64,000 nucleotides of DNA, taken from positions 16,601,001-16,665,000 of the forward strand of contig CM020509.1 in the NCBI GenBank assembly GCA_009823395.1, in the 5' to 3' direction. Source of the DNA: Thamnaconus septentrionalis. Its lineage: Eukaryota; Chordata; Actinopteri; Tetraodontiformes; Monacanthidae. Position 1 is the stretch's first letter. Every line of letters starts with the position of its first letter. Made by a program: the position numbers and the translations under genes. Of the stretch, positions 26,871 to 36,823 are shown piece after piece. The notes beneath the pieces were generated by a model. The model was not told where the DNA came from. It did not search any database and worked only from the letters and a program-made list of their open reading frames with translations.

Positions 26871-27813
26871 AAAGCTGGAGGGGTGGGCGGGCGCAGTGGT
26901 GAGGAGAAGGGGACATCCCTCCTGAGAGACGAATCCATTAAGAACACCTTTTTAATTAGGACAATTGCCAGGCGGTTAATTTTTAAATTTATTTATTTAT
27001 TGATTTATTGTTCGTCTTCGTCATGCCGGCAGTTCATATTCAGTTGCGTATTTAACCGAGCAGGACATGCAAAAGGGCCACTCCAAGACGAAAACGCATT
27101 GCGTGCCGGGACGGCGCACAAAGTGAATCATCGCCGCCACGGCGCACAAACACGCTGCGAGTGTGAGGAGGAGCGAAGGCAGCGCTCATTAACCTAGGCA
27201 TATTAATCACTTGTGTTCTGTGCCTGTGGCCTGGAGGGCCTGCGAGGGTTTACTTCTCACATAAAGCACATTGGCAGATGGTCCCATACTGTGATAGCAC
27301 AGCATCTGACGCCACATTTTCCTCTCGCCCTCTCTCCTGCGCCGCGGCGCGTTTTCGCTACGTGCATATTGTGTTTTAACCAAAAAAAAGGCGGGCTGGA
27401 ACCAGGTGGACACAGCTTAGGTTGAGGGTTTTTTTTTTCTTCTTCCCGAAAACCCTTAAATGTGTGTAATAGAACCTTATTAAAGTTTAAAAACACGAGT
27501 GTAGTGCAGAGATGAGCTCGGAGGATTTAGGTCAGTGCTGTACAAAGGTCTGCACTGCAGTTTATTAAGAATTTATGACCCCTCTCTGCAGGGCAACTTA
27601 TATGAGATTTCCATCTGCTCAGGCTGGTAAACAAATAATGCTGTGTAATTGAGATTTATAATGCAAATGCGCTCGCCACGGTGCACCTCGTAAATTTGTG
27701 CTGCCTGTCCGCTTACCATGCGCACACTTAAGACGTACACATGCAAGCGCGTCACGTGAAAATAAGGCTTACATATTTAAACAAAAAAAACAACAACAAA
27801 CAAACACACAAAA

Positions 27814-27855
<42 letters not shown>

Positions 27856-30800
27856 GAAGGCTTTCTTCTCATGATGTATACTGACATCCGCGGTGTACTT
27901 TTCCAATTTGCATTCAATCAGTGGAGATATATGGTGATCCATGAGCTCTGCTGTTGGTCACAGTCTAATCCTGGCTCCGGCCTGAGACGTTTTATAGCAG
28001 ACAGGGTTGTAAATTACCCGCTGCCGCGGCGGAGATTCAGAATCACCCAGAGGACCCACAAATTCTCTGCTCAGCATTTGGGAGTCAGCCCTGAGCTAAC
28101 TATAGTTAAGCCTGACGGAGTGAGGGCCACCTTTCTGCCGTCTAAGGCGATGGCATTCATTAAGGGGTGATTGTTTCCAAAAAAAAAGAGGGCCTGCTCT
28201 CGTGCGATTCCTGGAAGGGGGCTCTCTAAAATAGCCGCCCACAGTTTTTAATCAATGGTTCGACGACTCCAAGGAACCAGGTATTTGCTTCTTTGCACTG
28301 GACAAACGCTTCATACGTGATTAAAGATGGTTGAGCTTAGGCTGCCTAATAGAGAAGAGGGAAAAAATGGGATTCCATTTTTCAGGCCCTTGTGTAGGTT
28401 TGTGTTAAAAGCTTAAGCTATAGATCTCAGAGCAGGAGAGCGAGCCACAGAGTCTCTCTCATTCTCTCTCTCTCTCACTCTCTCTCTCGTCAAGAAAGCC
28501 CTAAATGTCAGAAAGTTGAAAGTATCAATGATTTAACATGCTTGTTTTCACTCAGAAATTCTGTCGCAGCCGTGTTATCAGTTTTGCTGGCAAGTGCGAC
28601 GGTGGAATGGGCTGACTGACAGGTGCAGCCTGCAACATTAAAATTTGATGAGGGCCATTTAATTGGTCCCTGTGGTTTTCGTCTGAAGTCCGTCTTTTTG
28701 GCTCGCCCCCAGTTTCATTTTCTCCTGTCTGCCCCCCCACGTCTCCCTCGATGTCACATTAGCATTCCCAAGTGCCAGGGTGATGTGATTGGATTGGCCA
28801 TACTTAATATGGACTATCTTTTTAGCACTTTTAGCAAGGAAGCAGGGGAAGATCTCGCCATTTATTCATAGCTATAGATCCTGATTGCTTGATAGTACGT
28901 TCCATTAAATGGCTAAAACTTTATTTTCCATTAAAAAGTACATAAACGCAAGAATTTCTATGCAGAGAAGATGTTTATGTTTTTTAAGTTTATCAGAGAA
29001 GCTTAAATGAGCGCTTTAAGTTTCCCAGCGGCCTGCAGCTCTCTAAAAATATGATTATGTTCTGTAGTAAAACACTGCTGAAACCACTGTTGCATCTTGG
29101 CTTTAAAGGTCTGTTGCATAGACATTTTTTTTCCTGTTCGCATAAACAAAAAAAAACAATAAAACCCTCCTCAGACAAACTCACTCACTTGCTCACCCTG
29201 CAAAACTCAACCTCCTCTATCAATGTCTGCTGTAAAGCAACAGAACGCTCTATCCAGTGGTTTGTTTCTTGTATCTCCCGAAACCACTCCATGGATCTCA
29301 GTCAAACTGTTTTTCCCAGTGGCAGTCAACACATACATCTCGCTCTTTCCTCGGGCACTTGAAAGGATTAGGCTTTCTTGTGGGTTTTGGTCCTTAAGGT
29401 CCTTTCTTAGGGTGGGAACCGTTAATTATCCCAGGTTTTTTCCACTCTGCCACACAAACCTGAACTGTTTTCCCCTTTTTTGTCAATTGTCACCACACTC
29501 ACCCTCATTGTGGTCTGCGGTACATACGGCTCACCTTAATCGAGATATCAGTGTTACTCTCTTAAGCTCAATGGTGAGAAAGTTGGGCTTTCAGTTGGCT
29601 CTCATAAACTAAAACAAGTTTTTAATTATCAATATACTTTGATTAAACAAAACCTTTGTAGTTGAAAGAAACAATCGAAAGTGGCAAAGTGACTCTGGCG
29701 TCTGAGCACAACCCAAGTATCAACACATCAGAAACGGCCCACGCTCGCCTCCCTTTGGCAATCCCCAAAAGTTTGCCCGCTTGCATCGCATTAGAATGCT
29801 GCCGTGTCAGTGAATATTGGAAATTGGCTTTTCCTCTGGGTAATGCATCCTGAAAGGTCAGTGCCGGTCTGCAGCGAGTAGCACAGTGGCTCGTGTCTGC
29901 TCTGTATAATAGAATTCTGTTTAACTGCGTGGCATTTTAAATTACGGGATCTGACCTTCCTGATCACCATTTGTATCGCGGGCCGGAGCTCAACACAAAG
30001 CTACGTGAAGTCCCTTTGTGCAACACCCTGCTCCGTCAGTCTCATCAGCAAGTCAGCTGTCAACTATAAACAGTCAACACTATTTTTAGCCTCTGTAGAA
30101 ACCTAAATGAGGACCTTTTGTGAAACAAAGCAAGAGCCTTGTACATAATTACACAACTAAACAAGCACAATGTGCGGAAAGTGTCAGAAAGTGATTTCAA
30201 GCAACTTTTTACATTTTTGAGAAGCTCTGACGAGAGTGGTGACATTTGAGTCGACATGGAATTGAGGAACTAAGCTCAGTGTGCGTCAGTGAAGCAGTGT
30301 GAGTTCTGATGGAACAGGGAAACCTGAAAACCTGGTAACCACTTAAAAATTGCCAAAAGAAAAAAGTGTTAGTAGGACGACTTGTATCTTAGAAAAACTG
30401 AAGCCATTTGATCTGCATATGCAGCGTTTATGGGCTGCAGAGAGAAAAAAAATAACAAGACTTGCTCCCAATTAAACCATTCAGTTTGTTTCTGTCGTCC
30501 AATGGTTTGGATTCAACCATAACGTTGACTTTAGTAAACATAAAAATCCAATGTTCTAAACTAAATATTTCTATTTCTTGTAACCTTTTCTTATTGTCAC
30601 TTGTTCTCACTTAGTTTTTAGATATATTTAATGACTACACAGCCACACTGTTAAATCCTACCAGTTTTTGGGAGCCTTGCTGCCCGCTGACCAACACACC
30701 GACTCGACTGACTTGGAGTACCAAAATTGAGTAGTCCCTCAAAAGCCAGTTAAGAGGCCAGAACAACTTGACATGAACCATTGACATTCCCGCGCTGATC

Positions 30801-33800
30801 CCCTCGCGATGGCAGGTGATTTTATTATTCTCTCTTCAAACCGTATCAAGTGCCGTACAGAGGAGACCCCTGTGGCCTTTATCCTACTTTGGCATTTCTC
30901 AGCAGTCGTTGGCGAGCAAAAATGAACCTTTTATAGCCGCTCTCGCCACCAAATGAACGTAAGAAAGAAAAGTAATGAAAATGATTGGCTGTAATGCCAG
31001 ACGCTGCCGTTCAGGTGATTGTCGTTCCGTGTTGATCCCTTTTTTCCTCACACACACACACGAGTAAAATTAGTTTTTTGAACAATTCAATAGAAATGGG
31101 TGAGTCTAGAGTGACTGCGGCTTTGTGGTGTTTGCATGACCTGCAGAAACCCCAACTAGAAGTTCAACAGATACCTGCACCGTTTAAATTATTCATGGCG
31201 CTGCTCAGAAGCGGAGACCTCAGCTGCCTGGAAACATTTGTGGAACGACACAAAGTCAGTTACACTGCCGCTTCGGCTGGCGAGCAATTTACCGCCGCCG
31301 TCCAAGTCGATCCCAAGCCAGGCACCCCGTCGCTAATGCCAAAAAAAACCCACCCCAAAAAAAAACAACAAATAAGCAGCATCCAGCGCTCGTGCCTCTC
31401 CTCGCACGCGACTTATGCATTCACGTGTGACAGTCGGAGGAGCCGCCGAGTTTCCTGAAGCGCCGAGCAAAGGCGACAGCTGAGCTGAGCACAAGCGATG
31501 CTTTCACGGCGCCCGGCGCTCCACCGTCTGAGCACTTCCCCCGGACCTCATTAGCATGGCGGCGGCGTCCGGCCCTGCCCCGGCCTGCCCAGGCTCTCTT
31601 TGCTTTAGCATGTGTGCGTTTGTAGACGCGCACGCTGCCCCCACTGGCCGGCCGAATCCCTCACTCAAGTCGCTCCCAGCTACAGTTGATTCCCTCCGTC
31701 TCTGTCCCGCTTCCCCCACTTGGATTCCGCCCACCCCCCACCCACCCTCATTTACCCCCGCCATCTCCTCCCTCCCTCCCTCCGGCTCTTCTTTCAGCCT
31801 CGTCTTTTTTTTCTTCTACTCATTTCTGTCAGTCCCCCCATTTTTTTTTTCTTTGCTCTCCCTTTTTCCCCCCTCCAGCCTCTGAGACATATATAAACTC
31901 CTCCTGTAAGATGATCACCTCTTGCGGCGCTCCTCCTCATCTCCTCTCCCGTACTTTTCATTAATTGAATGTCAACTCTGGCACCCCCCCTCCCGCTCCC
32001 CTTCCCACGTCTGGATCTCAGCGATGTAGAATGCTTAATGTCGTCGAATGGGCAACGTAGAAAGGAGCTCAGGTGTGTTTATTTGGGCTTGCCATGGCGG
32101 GAGGTTCCTTTTTTTCGTTGTCTTTGGCTTCCCACCTCACAATCTCAACTGAGCGTTATGCAGCTGCAGGAAAGCTGCTGCAGGGAAAGTGGGAAAATGT
32201 GATGCACCAAGCGTGCGTTCTTTTATTTTTATCTAATAAAAATGTAATGGTCTTTTTTTCCCAACAGTTACGATGTCAGTTGTCCAGGGACTTTGCTTTA
32301 CCTGAATATTATTTAGTCCAGCGTTTCTCAACTGATGGGTCACGACCCACTTTTGGGTCTGGGAGCTGTTTTGATGGGCTCACGGCTTCATGGCCAGTTT
32401 CCCTTATTTTGAAGAAACTTTTTTTTTTTTTTTAAATATCTATATTTATAGATAAAGTGTTGGACATTTTATTTTGCAGGCTGGACAGTTCAACTCATTT
32501 TGTATGATGATGATGACTGGCTGAAGGCATCCCGTCTTGTTGCACTATTTTTCTATTTTTGTGGAATAGATTTGAGCGCTGTGGAATAAATTTGGGTCGC
32601 GACTCGAGGAAAAAAAAAAAAGTGGGTGCTGAGACTCCACCAGTGGAGAATCACCGATTTTTGGTCTAGACTGCAGTGGGAACGCTGTTGCGTGCCTGAA
32701 TGGCAGCAGTTCAACTGCCGGCCTGACCTGCAGAGAAACCCGTCAATTAAAATATTGGCCGCCGTTGCCTCCCGCTCGCCCTCCTGCTGCTTCTGACTCG
32801 GAGCACCCAGGCACGGCTTGCCACCGCTCCTCCTCTCCCCCCTCCTCGGTTGTTCACCCACTCACCTCAGCGCTTCCACCCAACCCCCGTTAGATGTAGT
32901 TTCCTAGGTGACGCTAAACACCGGCCGTCTTTGATCGTTGGTGACACGCCGCCTCCGCTGCCACCCGGAGTGTTTTTTCCGCTGAGGTCGGCAGTCTTGA
33001 CGCGGCGCGTCTGAGCCTGCGCGGGGTGGTCACGCTTTTCCCCTCTAGCCAGCAGCCACGTTAAGCGGGGAGCGCGCTACACTTGCCGCGCTGGCGGGGG
33101 GGTTCGTTTAGCAATCAAGGCGAATGATTGAAGACGGCGTTGGGAAAGAGTCGCTCTGCCGAACGAGACATGTGTGTGATGTGACTGTGTTGACCCCACC
33201 CACCACCACCCCCATCATTTCATAGTCACAGTTTGTTATATGTTCTTTTAGTGTCTCTCTTGAGTAGCTAAAGGTCCAGTGTGTACAATTTTTATGGCAG
33301 CCCGCCTGACAGCGTGTTTTGTATTTAGGTCACTGTCAGATTTAAGTACCAGGCTTCCTAAAAAAAATGGCGGCGCAAGATGGCAGCTAACTAGGAGCAA
33401 GACCCTTATTGCTCTCTGTATATTCTTATATACATGAGAATCGTTCTGAGGGTAGGAAAACCAAATTACTTTCATTGTACTGCGAGTACATACATTTCTT
33501 AATGTATTTCTGGGCAATTTGTTATACTTTTACCAATGTAAAAATCCTAAATCACGCCAAATTTTACACACTGGACCTTTAAGTCACACAGCAACTCATA
33601 TTTATCTCTCAAACTGAAAAAACGAGGGGGGAAAAAAACTCAAGCAAGATCTTTTTTTTTCACTGCTGGATTTTTGGCCAACAAGCTGTCATTGCTGGTG
33701 AGATTGTAACAGGAAACCCAAAGCGAGCGATTGACACGTCCTTGTTTGCCTTAAAGAGTTCCGCGTTCCGCGCCACTCAGTCCTTCTTTGACCTTGTGAA

Positions 33801-35590
33801 GATGAGCAATCGGTCCGCCAGGACGCCGGGGTTGCACGTCTGTCACGTTGACTCTCGCGGAGACCCGCGTGGGCGTCTCCCTCGCCCGTCACGCCGCCAC
33901 TAACTCGTCCTGCCCCTCCGTGAGATCATCGCGTCTCCCCTGGAATCGCATAAATATTCAGATTACGCGTCGGCAAAATGACGAAGCCGGGGAGGGGAAA
34001 AAGATTTATTGTCTTACCCGCAAATGGTTCATGTTCAAAACAGACGCGTTTGTGTTCATGAAACCAAGCGATGTCCATAATTAATGAGTAACGGCGTCGC
34101 TCTCTCTCTCCGTCGCAGTGCCCCGACTCCTCCTGCAAGACCGACCTGCTGGCCTACCTGCAGCGCATCGCCCTCTACTGCCACCAGCTCAACATCTGCA
34201 GCAAAGTCAAGGCTGAGGTTCAGAACCTCGGGGGAGAGCTGGTCGTCTCTGGGGTAAGTTTCAAGAGGCAAGAACTTTATTTGTCCCGTGCTCATGCTCG
34301 TCCTGCAGCGAAATGACAGAAGTGCCGATGCTTACGAGAGTCAGTGCAAACATCAACAACAGCATTCACACTAAAGAAAGAAGCAAGTGCAGCAAGAGCA
34401 TTATGAAAAAATCACACTATTGTGGAACCTTAACCTGGTATTTACACTCCTCTTTTGTTCTAAAGTTCCCACCGGCGCCAAATTATGTGAACAATTCAAT
34501 TTGTGGGAAGATGGTAACTGATGGAGGAATTAATCCCCCGCCCCGCCCCGAACTCTTTAGAACTAATCCAGTCAGCTCTGCCATTAAACCGGCTTCCACA
34601 ATAAAAATCACTGCTGGTTACCAGTTGTACGGCTACTGGTTCCGAGGGGGGAAAGGATAATTAAACCAATAGGCGGCATCTGTTGCTTTGTAATGTTTTT
34701 ATTATCCGCTGTTGCCCCAAGTAAATTAAAATCATACTGGCGGCGGTGGCGGCTGGTCGCGATTGGTTTCCGATTGGTTTCTGTTGGGTAATTTGCGTCT
34801 TACATTTTTCCATCAGATAGAGGCCCGGGCATAATCGCCTCCTCTGTGCTTGAAAAGACTAATGTCATTCAAATGTGTTCTAATCATTCCTCGACAATAG
34901 ATAACAGTGCTACGCAAATGTTTACAGAACCGTTCTCAGCTTTCATTAACCACTTGTTTGCCAGTGGGATTAATTCAGACAGCGCCTGTGTGCAGGGAGA
35001 AATTAATTTCTCCTTCCCCTCTCGCCGCGAAAAAAGCCTCCAACTTTCCGCTGCCAAGTGTCACCGGCGGCGGGTAGATTAAATTAGTGCGACCTTTTTC
35101 CTCCGCGCCGCAATCTCACACATCTGTTAGAATGCCAGGCAGATTCCACAAGATCATTAATTCTTCCCTAAAATCACTTAAATTTTGGCTCGCCCACTCT
35201 AAAACGGCCTCGTTGGCCTCGGGAAAGGAAAAAAAAACTGAATCTGACCTTCTCGCCCCTCTTCCCTCACCCATCCTCCCACCCCACCCCGCTGTGCAGC
35301 TGGACAGCGCCATGTCCCTCATCCAGGCGGCCAAGAACCTGATGAATGCCGTGGTGTCCACGGTGAAGGCCTCGTACGTGGCGTCCACCAGGTACCAGAA
35401 GAACAAGGGCATGGAGGCGCTCAACATGCCGGCCATTTCCTGGAAGATGAAGGCGCCCGAGAAGAAGCCGCTGGTGAAGCGCGAGAAGCAGGACGACGGC
35501 CAGACCAACCGGGTTAAGAGGTCGTCCCACAAGAAGCACGTCAACCCCGTGCAGGCCCTCAGCGAGTTCAAGGCCATGGATAGCATCTAG
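8341..35590 (+). CDS. ctnna1: Alpha-E-catenin, C-terminal 553 residues (spliced; exons 8-18)
   Basis: Overview entry for the spliced gene. Coding segments: 8341-8421, 8548-8700, 12204-12296, 13212-13368, 14104-14304, 15598-15749, 18606-18716, 19393-19574, 23884-23989, 34119-34253, 35300-35590. All introns are GT-AG and phases chain without a break: 0,0,0,1,1,0,0,2,0,0. Alpha-E-catenin links the cadherin/beta-catenin complex to F-actin at adherens junctions. The N-terminal beta-catenin-binding half and most of the vinculin-binding region lie before the window. Present are the end of M1, M2 and M3, the P-linker and the five-helix actin-binding domain. It is alpha-E and not alpha-N (ctnna2): the junction reads [19 protein letters not shown] then directly LDSAMSLIQ, without the extra segment found in alpha-N, and the C-terminus is [19 protein letters not shown]. 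The total implied length is about 907, against 906 in human. lrrtm2 nested in its intron 7 supports the same identity. Confidence 0.95.
8548..8700 (+). CDS. ctnna1: ctnna1 exon 9
   Basis: 51 codons from [20 protein letters not shown] to [15 protein letters not shown], phase 0 at both ends, about residues 382-432, entering the M2 bundle. The acceptor is tctccag and the donor gtaata. The sequence is almost identical to mammalian alpha-E-catenin over the whole exon. Confidence 0.95.
8701..12203 (+). other. ctnna1 intron 9 (3.5 kb)
   Basis: AT-rich intron with an AT microsatellite near 9837-9862. Short open frames near 9890-10290 and 11000-11300 have no recognisable domain, no consistent splice sites and weak codon structure, so no gene is called. 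The acceptor ttctgtctag ends at 12203. Confidence 0.75.
9837..9862. repeat. (AT)n microsatellite
   Basis: Uninterrupted AT dinucleotides of about 26 bp, preceded by AT-rich ATATTTTA sequence (9788-9830). It lies within ctnna1 intron 9. Confidence 0.9.
12204..12296 (+). CDS. ctnna1: ctnna1 exon 10
   Basis: 31 codons, [20 protein letters not shown] to ESLCPQ, phase 0 at both ends, about residues 433-463 in the M2 region. The donor is gtacca. Compared with human, a few conservative changes are seen (MAASQLESL for MSASQLEAL). Confidence 0.95.
12297..13211 (+). other. ctnna1 intron 10
   Basis: 915-bp intron with a poly(T) run at about 12417-12428 and a good acceptor (gggtcattacag). Nothing else is recognised. 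Confidence 0.8.
13212..13368 (+). CDS. ctnna1: ctnna1 exon 11
   Basis: 157 bp, enters in phase 0 and leaves in phase 1: [20 protein letters not shown] to [12 protein letters not shown]. About residues 464-516, crossing from M2 to M3. The donor gtgagt is consensus. The Cys in FLCVSE is Ala in mammalian alpha-E-catenin (FLAVSE), a single unusual residue in an otherwise very conserved segment. Confidence 0.95.
13369..14103 (+). other. ctnna1 intron 11
   Basis: 735-bp phase-1 intron ending ttcttgtttccag. No repeat or gene is recognised. Confidence 0.8.
14104..14304 (+). CDS. ctnna1: ctnna1 exon 12
   Basis: 201 bp, phase 1 to phase 1: (E)[20 protein letters not shown] to [11 protein letters not shown](V). 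About residues 516-583 within the M3 bundle, almost identical to the mammalian protein. The donor is gtactg. Third-position GC is only about 58% by hand count, in contrast to exons 17-18. Confidence 0.95.
14305..15597 (+). other. ctnna1 intron 12
   Basis: 1.3-kb intron containing a retroposon-tail fragment (14638-14778). Otherwise it is AT-rich unique sequence ending in a strong T-rich tract and cttgcag. Confidence 0.8.
14638..14778. mobile_element. Degenerate fish retroposon 3' tail
   Basis: Starts with repeated TTAGATTAGATT units, followed by TATTAATCCCATAGGATAT, a TTCAGTT segment, then CAGTGCATAA repeats and an ATAAAATAAATACAATATAAA end. From memory this resembles a tail common in percomorph fish genomes (TTTATTAATCCC...GGAAATTCAGTT), associated with non-LTR elements such as the Rex1 group. 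The copy is old and lacks any reading frame. Family assignment is tentative. Confidence 0.45.
15598..15749 (+). CDS. ctnna1: ctnna1 exon 13
   Basis: 152 bp, phase 1 to phase 0: (V)[20 protein letters not shown] to [12 protein letters not shown]. About residues 583-633, the end of M3. The donor gtgagt is consensus. Mammals have SSDPAQPMDEN where this fish has [11 protein letters not shown], a typical variable loop. Confidence 0.95.
15750..18605 (+). other. ctnna1 intron 13 (2.9 kb)
   Basis: No exon is seen. Sections at about 16530-17000 and 17440-17900 are high-complexity with TAATTA-type and mixed motifs and could be regulatory, but conservation cannot be judged here. The end is pyrimidine-rich (18420-18600) with acceptor cattacag. 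Confidence 0.65.
18606..18716 (+). CDS. ctnna1: ctnna1 exon 14 (P-linker)
   Basis: 37 codons, phase 0 at both ends: [20 protein letters not shown] then [17 protein letters not shown]. This is the acidic linker between M3 and the actin-binding domain. Its Ser/Thr positions correspond to human S641, S652, S655 and T658, reported casein-kinase phosphorylation sites; all four are present here. The exon ends immediately before AIM of the RAIM segment at the start of the actin-binding domain. Confidence 0.95.
18717..19392 (+). other. ctnna1 intron 14
   Basis: 676-bp intron, GT-AG (gtgagt...ccttcag). No other feature is recognised. Confidence 0.8.
19393..19574 (+). CDS. ctnna1: ctnna1 exon 15 (actin-binding domain, first helices)
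   Basis: 182 bp, phase 0 to phase 2: [20 protein letters not shown] to [13 protein letters not shown]. About residues 671-731. It begins the F-actin-binding domain, including the first helix that is thought to refold when the domain binds actin under load. The donor gtgagt is consensus. The sequence is essentially identical to mammalian alpha-E-catenin. Confidence 0.95.
19575..23883 (+). other. ctnna1 intron 15 (4.3 kb)
   Basis: AT-rich intron without an exon. It contains poly(A/T) runs (23170-23182, 23325-23346) and high-complexity blocks near 22160-22330 that could be regulatory. The acceptor is ctctctgcag. Confidence 0.7.
23884..23989 (+). CDS. ctnna1: ctnna1 exon 16
   Basis: 106 bp, phase 2 to phase 0: (R)[20 protein letters not shown] to [11 protein letters not shown]. 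About residues 731-766 of the actin-binding domain. The donor gtaagt is consensus. The last residue is Asn where the human protein has His, and the next exon begins CPDS as in mammals. Confidence 0.95.
26300..26380. repeat. (GT)n/(GCGT)n microsatellite
   Basis: Alternating GT and GCGT units on the + strand. A second GT-rich patch follows at about 26514-26580. It lies within ctnna1 intron 16 and is a potential Z-DNA-forming purine-pyrimidine alternation. Confidence 0.9.
26813..26871. repeat. (GGGA)n-(GGAT)n microsatellite
   Basis: Tetranucleotide tract changing from GGGA to GGAT units in ctnna1 intron 16. Confidence 0.9.
27817..27852. repeat. (GT)n microsatellite
   Basis: About 18 uninterrupted GT units, preceded by an A-rich AAACAAAC stretch, in ctnna1 intron 16. 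Confidence 0.92.
32319..32656. mobile_element. hAT-type MITE (degenerate)
   Basis: 338-bp element with imperfect inverted ends. The left end reads CAGCGTTTCTCAACTGATGG then GTCACGACCCACTTTT. The reverse complement of the right end reads CGGTGATTCTCCACTGGTGG then AGTCTCAGCACCCACTTTT. The motif TTCTCAAC-GGTGGGTCGCGACCC is typical of non-autonomous hAT elements in vertebrates, as I recall. The flanking 8-mers (32311-32318 and 32657-32664) share only ATTT, so the target duplication is decayed or the ends are misplaced by a few bases. There is no transposase frame. Confidence 0.65.
33268..33582. mobile_element. TTAA-type (piggyBac-like) MITE
   Basis: 315 bp including flanking TTAA (CTAA at 33268-33271, TTAA at 33579-33582). 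The terminal inverted repeats are AGGTCCAGTGTGTACAATTT at 33272 and, as reverse complement of the right end, AGGTCCAGTGTGTAAAATTT, 19 of 20 identical. The AGGTCCAGTGTG end is one I recall as common in percomorph fish genomes. It is non-autonomous, with no transposase. It sits about 540 bp before ctnna1 exon 17, inside intron 16. Confidence 0.8.
34119..34253 (+). CDS. ctnna1: ctnna1 exon 17
   Basis: 45 codons, phase 0 at both ends: [20 protein letters not shown] to [15 protein letters not shown]. About residues 767-811, in the actin-contacting helices of the actin-binding domain. The donor gtaagt is consensus. By hand count, 40 of 45 codons end in G or C, a sharp increase over exons 12-16. Confidence 0.95.
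34254..35299 (+). other. ctnna1 intron 17
   Basis: 1.05-kb intron. Its first about 130 bp (CTTTATTTGTCCC ... GCAGCGAAATGA) resemble a degenerate fish retroposon tail. The rest (34430-35200) is high-complexity with paired ATTGG boxes near 34763-34780, a possible regulatory block. The acceptor gctgtgcag ends at 35299. Confidence 0.65.
35300..35590 (+). CDS. ctnna1: ctnna1 exon 18 (terminal coding part)
   Basis: 96 codons plus TAG at 35588-35590: [20 protein letters not shown] to [13 protein letters not shown]. It holds the last actin-binding helix and the flexible C-terminal extension. One residue is inserted relative to human in the [13 protein letters not shown] stretch. The residue matching human Lys842 by my count is Arg here (VASTRYQK), a conservative change. 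By hand count 92 of 96 codons end in G or C. Confidence 0.96.
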   Translation: MDSAMSLIQAAKNLMNAVVSTVKASYVASTRYQKNKGMEALNMPAISWKMKAPEKKPLVKREKQDDGQTNRVKRSSHKKHVNPVQALSEFKAMDSI

Positions 35591-36799
35591 AGGGCGCCGC
35601 CGCCGCCGCCACCCTTCCATTTCATAGAGCATAAAACGTCGACCAATGAGTTAATATATAGGTAGAGCTTGTTATTCTGGGGAGAGGAAAAGTTTTATCA
35701 TATTTGTTCCAGCTGTTGCATAGGCATCTCTTCTGTTAATCAATCATATTCCAACACTTTGGTTTGTATTTGTTTTGTATTCCATCAGTTCGTGTTTGTT
35801 TTTTTTTTTTGTTTTTTTTTTTTGTAGAGTTTAACTGTTAAGTCTGTGTTGAAATAAGTGAAAAGGGGAATCAACTGGACTAAAACTGTTCTTGATTTGT
35901 ACACTCCCCATCTGATCAGGTGGTTTTCAGTTATTTTACGAGTGTATTACATGAGCGTTCGTTCTAACGGTTTGACTTTAATACTGTTTGGTCTTTGGCT
36001 GTTTCCACTATATTGTGTACTTCTAGTGAAGTTCAAATGTGTATTGCAAGCATCACCTATGCAACCTGCCTGGTAACTTAAGCAATAACTGTAGGTGATT
36101 TGGATGAGATGGCAGAGCCGGTTTGAACATATTTTTTCCATTTGTGCCTGTATTTCTATATCTTTATACTATACATTTTTTTTTTAAATTCCACTATAAG
36201 CCAATCAAATGCTTTGAAGTATTAAACATCAATCTCAGTACTGACTTGGTTCCCCATTTTAAAATTTGGACCAGTAATCGGTAATCTCTGCCATCCTATT
36301 TATGATTACAATTAGATTTTTCATCATGTCTGTTCCTTCCGTGTTCACTTGATGCAGCAAACCAAAGGTGACACATCATCACAACTGACTGTAATAGCAG
36401 TCGGGCTGCTACAAAACATAAAAGTACACAGATTGTGTGAATTGGCCTTGGACTGGTGGCTGAACTGGGAGCAGGTCGCCTGACGGTCCTTCATTTACTG
36501 TCTCGAGACCAAACGCAACGATTTAAGAATGTTTCCAAACAGAGGGATCAATATGTTTTCTCCTCTTTGCTTCAGACCATGCAGGGATGGAATTTATATA
36601 TAAATGTTTGCTCTTTTTTTTTTATTCTTTCTTTATGTATGTATTCCTTAATCCTAAATTTGAACACTAATCAAGATTTGATGCCAGGCCCTGCTCTGAG
36701 GCGCTTGGAGCTTTAAAGTTAAACAGGAAGTTCTTTTTTTTTTTTTTTTTTTTTTTTACTTATTTCATTTTAACTCAAGCCTGGTGGTGCGTTGATATA

Positions 36800-36823
36800 C
36801 AGCAGGGCACTGGAACCCTGCTG
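36800..36823 (+). other. 3' UTR stem-loop
   Basis: CAGCAGGG and CCCTGCTG form a perfect 8-bp inverted repeat around an 8-base loop (CACTGGAA). It could fold in the ctnna1 mRNA. Function is unknown. Confidence 0.6.

Larger units (their letters stand above)
23990..34118 (+). other. ctnna1 intron 16 (10.1 kb)
   Basis: The largest intron in the window. No exon on either strand could be supported. It contains microsatellites, two MITEs (32319-32656, 33268-33582), CpG-rich blocks (about 31430-31680 and 32740-33120), and several high-complexity blocks (about 25440-25760, 25990-26200, 27040-27330, 27540-27760, 27950-28170, 29660-30060, 30660-31010, 33740-34080) that look like candidate regulatory elements. 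The acceptor is tccgtcgcag. Confidence 0.7.
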
